Positions 10,345 through 20,594 of a DNA stretch of 64,000 nucleotides are shown here, one piece after another. Source of the DNA: Selaginella moellendorffii (taxonomy: Eukaryota; Streptophyta; Lycopodiopsida; Selaginellales; Selaginellaceae); the NCBI RefSeq assembly GCF_000143415.4, contig NW_003314379.1:127851-191850 (forward strand), written 5' to 3'. Below the pieces are notes generated by a model that was not told the origin of the DNA, searched no databases, and saw only the letters and a list, made by a program, of their open reading frames with translations. Within the stretch, counting starts at the first letter, position 1; each line of letters begins with the position of its first letter. Made by a program: the position numbers and the translations under genes.

Positions 10345-12000
10345 CTAAAGCTTGAGCTTGAATTTCTTTGGAGGATACGTATAGGCCTCGTAGTTGATGC
10401 TTTGGCCCAGGATGCTCAGCCTTGTAAAAGCGCCGATCAAATCCACCTGAGCAATAGATTGTTAAGTTATATCTTCCGGAAAAACTTTGTCGAGATGATC
10501 TTACCTCGTAGTCTGTTTGCGATACAGTCTCTCTACTGTCTTGATACTTCTTCACCCATCGTGCTAATTCACTGTCTTGTGCAAGTTTCGCGTCCATGGC
10601 CGCTTGATCTGTGCCGAGAAACGCTGACAATACTGCAACCTGATAAGCAGAGCTAGCACGCTATCAAAAACTTCGAATGAAAAGATTTCTACGTGAAAGC
10701 TACCTGTCTTGGTCCCAAGCCGACTTTGGAGAATCTGTTCGTGATCTCTGCTATTGGAGCTTCTTCCCACAAAAGAACTCGGCCTTCGGGATCCGGTTCT
10801 GGTTTATCCGAGCGCCCGAATTGCTTGTCGAAAAATCCCCACTAAAAGTTTACAAAGAACAATGTTATCAGCGTCGGGGACAGCATTTTCATTATTTCAT
10901 ACCTGACCATTTGATCCATAGGCATTGTAGAGAAAATTGCCCTTCTCTTCGTTACCACCACACTTTTTGATAGCGGCATCCAAGAACGTTCTCTTTGCCG
11001 CAGCTTGTCCTGTGGAGAAGAAACATGTTCACGGACTTGAACGAAGAAAAAAAAAAGATTTTTCTTGCCTCCGATTTGAATAAGATCGGCCCATGAGATT
11101 GGTCCTCCTTTGGATTCTTCATCGATCTCTTTCTTGAGCCCCTCGAGAAACGTTACCGCCGAGTCGAGCTTCACGTTTTCAGGTCTTTTCAACTCCTCGC
11201 TACAGAATTTAAAGCCTCAGTATGAATGGAACGAAAGAAATCCTGTAAACTTGATCACCTCAGACGTATGGAACCATTCGGACCTCCTGTTTTGGTTTCC
11301 TGTTGACGAGCCAGCCAGCGTGAGCTACCCACGAAGAAAAAGAAAGAGAAAACCATTGTCTCGATCATACCTTATCATAAGTTATCGCGTCATTCAACGC
11401 AAGCCGCAGAAGAAAAGGAACAAGTTCCGGATTTTCCTGTAAGCACAAACTGACATTCCAAGTTGCACGAAACTGATTATAACCAGAAAGAACACCTTGA
11501 TCGCCTTCGCTAGCTTCACTTTGATTTTTCCTGTACACTCACAAAGGGGTAGGATTCAGGAAAATTTTGTCTCACTCACCGAGAAAATCGGCACGCTGTG
11601 ATCTTTGAATTAGATCCGCTGCCATGGCATTGTCTGTCGATGCAATCCCATTCCAGGAGCCAAACTATCAGCAAAAGTAAAAGTGCTGCTAAAAAATCAG
11701 GCAAAGAAACTCAATGGCCGGCCGGAAGTTCTTACTGCCAGACTTGTAGATGACAATCCCACAAGAGCCTCTCTCCGGCTCACATGAATGTGAAACTTAT
11801 CACTAAGCTGGCATGTAGACGAGACCACCTGCGAAGAAAAGCCATCTACATTGTCAGCTATGGTCGAACGAACGGAGTAAACCCAACACTACCTGACGAG
11901 AACTCGAGCACCTGGTCCTGTGCGAGAGAGAGGAGACGCCTCTCAGAGTTGAATCCATAGAAATCGCCGAGGAAACAAACGTGGAGCCCCGTGACGCCAT
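10345..12000 (-). CDS. TL29: Thylakoid lumen 29 kDa protein (TL29/APX4)
   Basis: Eleven exons in transcript order: 12000-11893, 11828-11736, 11664-11580, 11530-11496, 11436-11371, 11299-11259, 11199-11069, 11009-10903, 10841-10704, 10639-10505, 10446-10345 (346 aa). It is an ascorbate-peroxidase-like protein of the thylakoid lumen associated with photosystem II; the family is considered not to be an active peroxidase. A Ser/Arg-rich transit peptide (MASRGSTFVSS) precedes a twin-arginine signal (RR at residues 54-55, hydrophobic stretch, AMA cleavage site). The mature part follows TL29 closely: LVPFLLRLALNDAITYDK, KGGPISWADLIQIGG, FFDKQFGRSDKPEPDPEGR, VGLGPRQVAVLSAFLG, SRETVSQTDYEVDLI, INYEAYTYP. 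The intron between 11069 and 11009 begins with GC (GGAG|GCAAGA); the frame requires it. Confidence 0.93.
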
Positions 12001-12154
12001 ATATCTCTTTCTCTGTAGGTAACTCGCCACAAACTCCGTCAGTCAAAAGCATATCCAAGAGATGAAAGAGAAGTGCTACTTATCGAGAACTGTCTGGCGA
12101 GCCAAAGCTCGAGCTTCTCCATTTTTTTTGCCGAAAAAAACCTGAGACTACTCA

Positions 12155-13624
12155 CTACTGCCAGTCCCAAGCGCAGGGAGTGTCATGGAGGTGCATCTCT
12201 TTGCACCAGTGCTCCGTGATCTTGTAGGGAGCCTCGGATCTAACTCTGGTTTCCCAGGAGCGCCACAACATGTCACACTTCTTCGCCAGTCCAAACCGAA
12301 CGGGGTGAAGCTTGACACGTCCCGGAAAAGCTTGCAGGAGCTCCCCAAACGCGGCAGGGAGTTGCGGCCGAAAAACAGCGGGCTCGCCCTCGAAAACGAA
12401 GCCTTCCAGCTCGAGCATCGTCACGCAATCGTTGGTTCTCATGAGCTTCCACAGAAAATCTATCTCGTCGCTCTCCCAGGTGACACCACTGCTAGTGTAA
12501 ATCGACTCGATGTGGACAACTAATGGCGTGTGCCTCCACCTCCAATACTCCAGGCCCAGTACCTACAAGAACACGATGATAAGTTGGCAACCAATCAAGA
12601 AAGGTAGAAAGGTCACCTTGATTGTTCTATGAGCGACTCGTAAAACTTCGAGGCCCTGGAACCTCTCCAAAAAGACTGCGAGGTTGATGCAGCGAGGATG
12701 GAACTCGTTAGCGCTCGTGACGAGCAGGCTCAGGCTCAGTTCCTTGATGCCTTCCACTCTCGATGGGAATGGCGCAAGACGCTGCATAACATTCTCGGGG
12801 CTGCGGAAGGACGGAGAGATGGTGAGCGACTTGAGCTTGCGCAACGAGTGGCACAGCCCCCGGTGGCGCACACCTCCATCCAAGAGCACCCACTCGACGT
12901 TGCATGTAGCGCTCTGGAGTTCCACGCACGGCACGGCGCTGACCAAGAGCCACCGGAGCTTGGGCATGTCGATGGCGAGAGAAAAGATGGCAGCAGCGCT
13001 GCCACCGCAAGTGGAGATCTCCAGGCAGTCGAGGCTGTGGCTCTTGAGAAGGTATGTCCGAGGCCGCGTCGCGACGACCGTTCTCACGCGCAAGAACACG
13101 AGTGAGGGGCAGTGCTCGAGGAGCCGACTCACCCCAGAAGCACGACATCTTGCAACAGTGCAATAGAGGAGATTGGGTAGCAGTGGCGGAGCCAAGGTTG
13201 GAAGCTTGGTGCTAATGCTGGCGTGGATGTGAAGGCATTGCAGCTGCTGGCATGTGGAGATGCTGGACCAGAAGCCCTCAAACGTTTGCTTGGGAATGCC
13301 ATGGATGGTGAGTGAGTGGAGAGTTCTCCCGATCACTTGTAGCCAGCGAGTGGGGCTGATATTATCTGCGTCACACAGGAGTCGCTTGATTTCCAAGAAG
13401 CGGAGGTTGCTGCCATGATCTGGATGGAACCAGCGAATGAACCCTTCCTCGGTAGCAAAATTTAATGAATTTAAGCAGAAGTGAGTGACACGCCTTGCCA
13501 AATCCTTCCACCTCTTGTTTACCAGAGCACAGTAATGCAAGTGACGCGAGGAAAGTAACCACGACATGATCTGCAATAGCAACTCATCCGGGAGATCGTC
13601 CAAACACCTCCGACTTTGTGCCAT
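12155..13624 (-). CDS. F-box protein with LRR-like C-terminal region
   Basis: Two exons in transcript order: 13624-12617 and 12562-12155 (471 aa); without splicing the frame would stop shortly after 12617. Residues 8-48 form an F-box (LDDLPDELLLQIMSWLLSSRHLHYCALVNKRW, read in pieces), the Skp1-binding part of SCF ubiquitin ligases. The rest has irregular leucine-rich strands (LRFLEIKRL, LQCLHIHA, LVFLRVRTV, LDCLEIST, LKSLTISP, LEVLRVAH) typical of substrate-binding LRRs. The target is unknown. Its stop is 155 bp from the TL29 start; a small foldback repeat and a CCCTAACCCTAA tract lie in its upstream region. Confidence 0.85.
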
Positions 13625-13634
13625 AGATGTCTCT

Positions 13635-13647
13635 GCCCTAACCCTAA
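13635..13647. promoter_or_regulatory. Telomere-type motif upstream of the F-box gene
   Basis: Two tandem CCCTAA units lie 11-24 bp before the F-box start codon. Plants use short telo-boxes (AAACCCTAA) in 5' regions of growth-related genes; whether this one acts that way is inference. Confidence 0.35.
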
Positions 13648-13666
13648 CGCAGGGTGGAAAAAGTTA

Positions 13667-13746
13667 GTAAAATGGTAAAGGTAAAACAAAAAGATAAATC
13701 TTTTATCTTTATCAACTTCACCTTGTTTCACCTTTTACCATTTTAC
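13667..13746. repeat. Small foldback (MITE-like) element
   Basis: An 80-bp imperfect palindrome: GTAAAATGGTAAAGGTAAAAC at 13667-13687 pairs with its near-complement at 13725-13746, with an internal palindrome AGATAAATCTTTTATCT. It lies between the F-box and Cms1-like genes. No clear target duplication is seen. Confidence 0.5.
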
Positions 13747-13922
13747 GGTGGGATCGACATGAGAATTACGACGTTGAAGCTTAAATGCGTCCATCAGGGT
13801 CGATCAAAATATAATATAGAACTCGAAACATTAAACAGGAAATATCAACCGTTAGATTAAATATACGTAAACTAAACATTCTCCGTACAGTACATACTTA
13901 AGAATATTCGATTGAACCTCTA

Positions 13923-14908
13923 TCAATACAAGCACAAACGAAGCCTGCCTTCCACAACACCGTTGTGAAAATGGAGCCTGTAGAGCTCCCAAAGTTCTTT
14001 TCTGTATAGAACGCATTGAGCATACATAAATGTAAGAGCACGCACACACACACACACACAAACCTGACTTGAGGAACTGTGAAGAGCGTCAATCCTTTGG
14101 CATCCTTGTGCATGTCAAAGACGAGCAAGGAGAGCCGTGAAAGCCCCAGAGCGCCAATGTCGATCAGCTTCTTGAGCCTGAGAACAAAGGAAAGGAATTC
14201 TAATCACAAGAAAGAGCTTGTTTGCACAAAAAAAAGGAAGAGACTGACCGGCTCGGTGTCCCTGCGGCAATATTGACTCGTTGTTTCAGCGCTGAGACTT
14301 GCTCTTCCACCTTCAAGTGCTTCGCGAAAAGCTTCCCAGGCTTGCATTCTTTTGTCAAACTGGCCAAGTTCCTGGAAGGATTCGAGCAAAACCAAGTTAC
14401 ATAAGAAAGAAACAACGCAAGACATACATACTTGAGAAGACTGACACAGCGTACTGCGGAACTGCTCACAATGAGAACAATCGGGCTTCCTGGCTCCAAA
14501 TCTCCAAGAGCTCCACTGCACAGAGAGCTCTCCCACGAAGATCCAACAATGCCTTTGATAACCGAGGCCAGGTTCTCAATGCAGTGATCCTGATTGCTGG
14601 GGATCTCAACCATCGCATCGTCTACAAGAAAAGCTAATCAGAAGCTAATAAGAAGGAAAAGGAAAGAATGGCTTGGTTGGCCTACCTGGGAGAGCCCCCA
14701 TCTCCAGAGAAGACAAGACGCTACTGTGAACTGCTCGAAATGTGGAGAAGAACCAGGACGATTGATCCCGAGGTGATTTGAACTGGATATCGTTTCTATC
14801 TACCGGCGCCGCTGCTGCTTTTGATGGAGCATTGGATTTTTTCGTGATCTTCGACTTGGTAGCGACGCCGATCGGCCGGTGCTCTCGCCTCTTCTTCGTC
14901 TTCTTCAT
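13923..14908 (-). CDS. CMS1: Cms1-like ribosome biogenesis protein
   Basis: Five exons in transcript order: 14908-14686, 14621-14432, 14371-14249, 14177-14064, 14001-13923 (242 aa, phases consistent). Yeast Cms1 and human CMSS1 are nuclear proteins of small-subunit processome biology. A basic, nuclear-type N-terminus (MKKTKKRREHRP) is followed by GSPIVLIVSSSAVRCVSLLK, KLFAKHLKVEEQVSALKQRV, AAGTPSRLKKLIDIGAL, LSLLVFDMHKDAKGLTLFTVPQVRKELWELY and a short end. This matches the degenerate DEAD-helicase-like core of the family. The last exon was placed by frame and by the WELYRLHFH pattern. It is transcribed divergently from the amidase gene. Confidence 0.85.
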
Positions 14909-15074
14909 CCCTGGAATATTTTTGCCCTAGAAAACAGACGTTACCCTTGTTGACGTGGCAACATCATAGCGGGTGTATAGAGCTTAAATCTACGACTCAC
15001 TATCTGCCACGTGTCCTAGAAATAGGGCTCTTGTTGGGATTTAGGGTTCTCTGGTCAAGGGGATTTATTGGGCG
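14909..15074. promoter_or_regulatory. Bidirectional promoter between Cms1-like and amidase genes
   Basis: Only 166 bp separate the two start codons. It contains a TGACGTGG element (14951-14958), a perfect G-box CACGTG (15008-15013) and TTAGGGTT (15041-15048), a telo-box on the Cms1 strand. Telo-boxes are common in plant ribosome-biogenesis promoters. Their action here is inference. Confidence 0.55.
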
Positions 15075-16427
15075 ATGGAATCACGGCAAGTGAGCGTCTC
15101 GTCACTGCAATTTGCTTGCAGTGATCGCGCCGATGAGAATGTCGCTACTGCTGAGAGGTAATTGAATACGTGCGTCTCGCTTGAATCGCATTTTCTATGA
15201 TGGTAATATCAGGCTCGTTAGGGAAGCGCATTCGCGAGGAGCAAATATCATCCTTATCCAGGTACTGTGAAGCGTTTAATGCGTTGCGAGGATTTATGCT
15301 GTGAATTTTTTTTGGATCAGGAGCTCTTCGAGGGATACTACTTTTGCCAGGCGCAAAGAGAGGACTTCCTTTTGCGTTCCAAGCCGCGAGAAGGCCATCC
15401 AACAATCCAAAGGTTTTTTTTCCTTGTGCTAGGATTTTTGGAGAAGGAAGTTTCGGTTTTCCAGGATGAAGGAGCTGGCGAAAGAACTCGGAGTTGTGAT
15501 TCCTGTTAGCTTCTTCGAGGAGGCAAACAATGCACACTATAACTCTATTGTTATCATAGATGCCGATGGAACGGACCTTGGGCTCTACCGAAAATCTCAC
15601 ATTCCCGACGGCCCAGGTATGCATGAATCAATTTGTTTCACAAAATCGTTTCATCTTTCGCCTTGTGCAGGATATCAAGAAAAGTTTTATTTCAACCCCG
15701 GAGACACAGGCTTCAAGGTCTGTTTCTCTCCTCCACTTCTCGTAACTCCGTTTTAAAAACTTTGGAAAGAGAACAGGTTTTCGATACCAAGTTTGCTAGA
15801 ATTGGTGTGGGTAAGTGACTGACTGACATTTGGGATTTGTCTGACGCTAGTTTCTGGGTGTGAGAAGCTATTTGTTGGGATCAATGGTTTCCAGAAGCAG
15901 CGAGAGCCATGGCTTTGATGGGAGCCGAGGTGCTGTTTTACCCAACAGCCATCGGTTCCGAGCCGCAAGACTCGGGCCTAGATTCACGAGAACACTGGCA
16001 GCGAGTGATGCAAGGACACGCTGGAGCCAATGTGGTACTACACTACGCTGCTCTCTCACTTTTCTTTCATTCGATTTGCTGTTTTTCACGAAGCAAACTC
16101 TTTGCAGATACCGCTTGTTGCCTCGAACCGAATCGGAGTGGAAGTTGTAGAAACCGAGCACGGAGCCAGCAAGATAACATTCTACGGGCATTCCTTCATT
16201 GCGGGTAAGAGATTCTTCCTTCGTGTTTTTTCCCTTGCCCACGGCTGGAACTTATTGCAGGACCAACCGGAGAGATTGTGGCAGAGGCCGATGACAAAAA
16301 CGAAGCGGTTCTCGTGGCGAAGTTCGATCTAAATCAGATCAAGCTCAAGCGCCAGAGCTGGGGAGTTTTCAGAGACAGGAGGCCGGATTTGTACAAGGTG
16401 CTTTTAACGCTGGATGGTAAAGTTTAG
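15075..16427 (+). CDS. CPA: N-carbamoylputrescine amidase
   Basis: Nine exons: 15075-15157, 15213-15261, 15321-15412, 15465-15616, 15671-15717, 15777-15810, 15868-16034, 16108-16204, 16261-16427 (295 aa). This carbon-nitrogen hydrolase of the nitrilase superfamily converts N-carbamoylputrescine to putrescine, CO2 and ammonia, the last step of the arginine-decarboxylase route to polyamines. The catalytic triad is visible: Glu48 (LFEGYYF), Lys118 (LYRKSHIPDGPGYQEK) and Cys155 (ICWDQWFPE). Length equals plant CPA/NLP1 (about 300 aa). Intron 6 ends GAGAAG, a slightly unusual acceptor required to place AICWDQW in frame. It is the last gene of the left gene island; repeat DNA starts 17 bp after the stop. 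Confidence 0.93.
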
Positions 16428-16444
16428 AACGCATGCTCTCGAAA

Positions 16445-18957
16445 TATTCATGGAACCGATGTTTTAATTCATTAGAATTAGAGAATCCTATGAATAAATG
16501 AATTCCCAACATTGTACTATTAATAAATCATCCCACATACTAATATAGTAGAAATAAAAAAAGAAAGAATACCACCAAGAGGAGATTCAAGCGTGACCCC
16601 TTTCACAAGTAGGTGAAGCTTTTCATGGTTCACCTGGAAAGCTAAGTGGTCATTTTTAAGGTCCAAAAGTTTTACTGCTACAAACTTCTTCTAAACCTGT
16701 GGTGGTGTCAAACTATAGTTCCAGCTTGATTGTCTTCAAATATCCTAAAACAGATTGAATGAAGATAACAGTCCAAGATCAGTTCTCTAGTTGGTGAATA
16801 GGACCCATCTTTCTTTGCTCCAGGAGAATTGGGAGTATCTGTCAATGCCTTGTTCATCCACAAATTTTATAAACATCACACTCTTTTCTCTTCCCTGAAG
16901 AACATATGTCCTCAGTCAGTGGAGCTTGATAAGACGGAAACAATTAATCAAGAAGGTGATTTGGTGCTTAGTGCAATAGTTAGCATAAATGGGTGTTACA
17001 ATTTAGATAAATTTGAGAGCAAGTTTACAATAATTATTTCTTAGAATAGTCCCCCATCCAGAATTCCAGTGGATGTATAGCGTGCCACATCTCATACACA
17101 TGAGGTGGTGATAAGATGCCTTTAGATGATCACATTTGCAAAAGGCTGTGCAGCACAAACAAAAGAAATCATGGTATATATCTAGCATACAAGTAGTGGA
17201 AGCTCTATCTATCCCAAGAACTTTTATTTCTAGATTTTTCATGAAGAACTTTTGCTAGGAAGAAGTCCCAAATATTAATGGGACTTAGTAGATGGGCCTT
17301 CAAGCCAGTGGTGTACTTAGTGAATTAACTTTAATATGGTTATGGTAAATTATTATGGTTAGAATCACAGGATTTGAGGATAAAAAAGCTCTATGATTAT
17401 AAATTAAAATATTTAATAAAAAAGAATGTTCGTAGAATATTCTTAAACACTATAATAGCTTTGCTTAATTGGCAAACAAAAAATGGCAATTTGAAGATGC
17501 TAACAAAAGTTACATTGACAAATGAGGTTTTGTGCAATAGATTATTATAGTTGCCAAACAAAGTTTTAGGAACAAGATTGATCATTTTATCATTAGGTTT
17601 AAGAATATGCTAGATAATAAAAAATTTAAATAATGATTGCTAAAATGATATATTAGAAATTAAAATAATATAGAATATAATTATATAAAACATTATTATT
17701 TTTACAATTTTAGTTAAATTAAAATAATAATTTATTAAATTTTTTTACTATAGTATAGCTCCATTTATTAAGGATACTGCCACAAAACATTGATGCATTA
17801 TATTTTTAAAAACCATTAAAATAAAAGAAAAAAATTATTGAATGTCTATAGTAGATAAAAATTAATATAAAATTATCCCAAATTTATAGAATTGCTACAA
17901 GTGGAGCACTAAAAAGTATATATTTTTAATAATTTACTTAAATAATACGTTATGATTTATAATTAGGTATTAATGTTTTTTGTTCTTAATTAAAATTTTA
18001 GCTAAGATATGCTGGCTTTTAAAAACTCTTTAGTTTTCATATTTATATTTTTAAGTATTTATTCATGCTTTAGTATAAAAGTATTTATTTTTAATAGAGT
18101 AGGTGATGAACTTGAGCTTCATTGTAAATCAAAAGATGATGATTTAGGAATACAATTTATTAAAGATGGATCAAACTTCATGTTTGAATTTAACACAAGA
18201 TGGCTTGGATATACTTTATTTTGGTGTGATATAAAATTTAAAGGGGAAATACATGGAAAATTTAATGCTTATGAGCAAGGATCACATGAAGATTATGAAA
18301 AATCTGAAAAAATAGAGTGGTATATATTTGGATATGCAATTTTTGAAACTCATACAATTTATTATAAAGATCAATGGTCTTTGCCAATAAGAAGGTATAA
18401 TGTTATCTAAATATGAAAAGACAAAAAATAAAGTGATTTAATTTTTCTTTCAATTCTTCAAAACTATTTTGTACGAGATATGAAAATTTATAGAATTATT
18501 AAGAAACATAAAGTTTAATTTTCTTATCAAAATTTTATAAATAAAAATCTATTTTAACTTATAATACTTATAAATAATATTCTCTTAATCAATTAGGACC
18601 AACCTTTGAATATTTATTATGATTAAACTTTAAAATATTTTAATTTTTCAAATAGATTATACCACAACTTTATGTTTAAGAAGAACATTATTATTTACAA
18701 TTCTCTATATCTACTATTAAATAATTTTTAATTTTACAAAAAAAGGTAATAAATATTTTAAGACTCTTCTCTAAGTATCAGTTAAAATTTATGATTATAA
18801 GCTAATATTTTTTATTAATAGGTAATATAATAATCTACTCTATAAATCTCTATTAAATAAGAGAAAATTCTAAAATAGAAATTAGTCGATAATATTTTCT
18901 ATATGTAAATTGTTCAAAATTAATAACTTTTGAAAATTATTCAGTTGTGTATAAAAA
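16445..18957 (+). repeat. SPH-carrying AT-rich repeat, copy A
   Basis: This segment is collinear, in the same orientation, with 49412-52083. Both begin at the same motif (TATTCATGGAA) and end at the same motif (CAGTTGTGYA), and both hold an open S1-like gene at the same place. No TG..CA termini or target duplications are certain. Copy A begins 17 bp after the amidase stop; copy B begins inside a broken gypsy RT. Possible natures: LTRs of the gypsy element whose gag lies between them, a non-autonomous transposon that captured genes, or a plain segmental duplication. Outside the gene the DNA is very AT-rich. Confidence 0.75.
18009..18410 (+). CDS. Plant self-incompatibility S1-like (SPH) secreted protein, copy A
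   Basis: Single exon, 133 aa. Signal peptide MLAFKNSLVFIFIFLSIYSC, then the S1 pattern: VFIFNRVGDELELHCKSKDDDLGIQ (Cys39), FEFNTRWLGYTLFWCD (Cys73), GKFNAYEQG, then an aromatic-rich end. S1/SPH proteins are small secreted proteins; the poppy member is the pistil self-incompatibility ligand, and most other members have unknown roles. The usual third cysteine near IEWYIFG is Trp here, while copy B has Cys at that place. The gene sits inside a duplicated AT-rich repeat and differs sharply in base use from the left-hand island. It stays fully open despite AT-rich surroundings, which hints at function. Flanking ATG at 18009 is the only sensible start. Confidence 0.75.
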   Translation: MLAFKNSLVFIFIFLSIYSCFSIKVFIFNRVGDELELHCKSKDDDLGIQFIKDGSNFMFEFNTRWLGYTLFWCDIKFKGEIHGKFNAYEQGSHEDYEKSEKIEWYIFGYAIFETHTIYYKDQWSLPIRRYNVI

Positions 18958-19351
18958 ATTAATCTTAATTTTGTGAGGTCCAAGTGTACAACTACGATAC
19001 CATTTACTAATATTAGTGTAATAGAAATTTTGGTAGCTATCGGATTGATTTCCATTCTATCTACTCGCTATTATACTAGGGTTTTTGGGCTAATTGATAT
19101 GCATATTTTCTATATTCCCTTTCTATATTTCATGCACTCACATCGGTAAAGATGAGGGGCACTTTTAATTGTCCCTAAGAAGTGTTTGGATTTTGGATTT
19201 TGGTTTAGATTTATCTTTTTCCATTTCCTTTGTTTTGTTTGTTCTTTTTGGGATTTTGGTTTAAATTTAACTTTTGTAGTGTTTAAATCTCCTTTTTCTC
19301 CTAGCTTTTTTTTATTTATCTTCTTTTGTTCTTTCCTTTTCGTTCATCTTT
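18958..19351. other. AT-rich leader before gypsy gag
   Basis: No coding pattern. T-rich stretch leading to the gag start at 19352, plausibly the 5' untranslated part of the gypsy element. No PBS could be recognised. Confidence 0.4.
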
Positions 19352-19653
19352 ATGGCAGGTCAACAATCTCCTCCTCCTTTGACTCTAGAATAGTAGTTGG
19401 TACAATTGCTTGATGCTATGCGATTGCAATTGAACAATGAAACTCAGTTGATGGTGGCATTTACGGCATGTGGTATAGCTCCTCCTGCTCTTGGTGCTAA
19501 TCCTCGCGTTCGACCAGAGTTCTTCTATAGGAATCTTATGGATGGTTTAATCACTTCACGATGATTGCTATATATCATTCTTGGGATGATACTCAACGTT
19601 TGTGTGAGTTTCCCATGTGTCTCCAAGGAATGACATTGCAATGGTGTAGCACA
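19352..19653 (+). pseudogene. Ty3/gypsy gag, N-terminal fragment
   Basis: Starts MAGQQSPPPLT, then two stops. With frame changes it reads LVQLLDAMRLQLNNE, VRPEFFYRNLMDG and HSWDDTQRLCEFPMCLQGMTLQW, the gag pattern of plant Ty3/gypsy elements. It is cut after codons for CST. The continuation (MVQWFKHNHS) is found at 47736, so the gene was split by nested insertions. Confidence 0.75.
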
Positions 19654-19658
19654 TATGG

Positions 19659-20594
19659 TTTTTACCCTTTACTCTATGGTGATTTACCATAAGAAAACAC
19701 CATGAAGCGGAACCTAAACCCTTCATGTGCCACATGTTATATACCACATGTCACATGCCATGTGTCCATAGGACAATGGTGTGGAACTCGAGGTTCAAGG
19801 CCTTGGGCCACTAAACAAAGGAACGGTTCCAAACTCCCAAACATGGAGCCAAGGAGTGGCGGAACCAGACTATGGAGCAACTCTTGAGCATATAGCCCAA
19901 GGAGCAAAAAGACAGGAGCCCGAAGCAACTTGGAACAGTCTTAGAATAACCAGCATCCCAATGCCAATACCAATACACAAAATGAAGCCAAATGAAGTTT
20001 GGCGCTATTTCGGCAAACCGGTGGCCTAACACAAAGGCTTTTACCCTAAGCCACCTTTAGTACCAGGAGTTAGTCTCTAGGACAAACTCAAAACTTACTA
20101 AATATGGAATGTCTTTAGATTGTGAATTTGGATATGGGACAAACACTATTGTGTTAAGGACAATCTCTACATTCCGTATATATGCCAAATGAGTAAATCT
20201 GGACGCTTTCCATAAATAGTATTTGGTACTGAAATGAGACTAACACAAAAGGTATGATAGCAAGGGTGTTTAGCAGACACAGTAAACTATCTACTAGCGA
20301 ATATTGAGGGACCAATCTCAATATTGCGAAAGTTCTTGATACTAGCAAGTGCAATACAATGACAGGAGTTTCTCAAACTAGGTCAAGTATGCTCAACAAG
20401 AAACATATAGGGTTCCTACCTTATGTTTATCTGATTTAAATGCACGGTCATTGACCAATTTCTCAACTAGCTCAAGTGGGAATTGATAACAAACCTAGCA
20501 ATACCAACCTTTTGCCGTCGTGGCAGTAAGGAAAGAATATTCAAAAGGACTAGCTAACAGGTAACTTTCGATACCCGAAGTCACATTTGCGACA
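19659..20594 (-). repeat. Left LTR of a nested minus-oriented LTR element (family Y)
   Basis: It is collinear with 46621-47735 on the far side of the cluster. The right end GCGACA is followed by a pyrimidine tract (20595-20608), which on the minus strand is a purine-rich PPT directly before TGTCGC. That makes it a 3' LTR in minus orientation. Flanks TATGG (19654-19658) and AATGG (47736-47740) are candidate target duplications in the gag gene. The left end does not show a clean TG/CA terminus, so that border is approximate. Confidence 0.6.

Noticed and set aside
16445-18957. SPH repeats as definite LTRs of the enclosed gypsy element
   Set aside because: Order and orientation fit, but no TG..CA ends, PBS, PPT or target duplication were found, and the RT is cut exactly at the repeat border. 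Kept as one hypothesis only.
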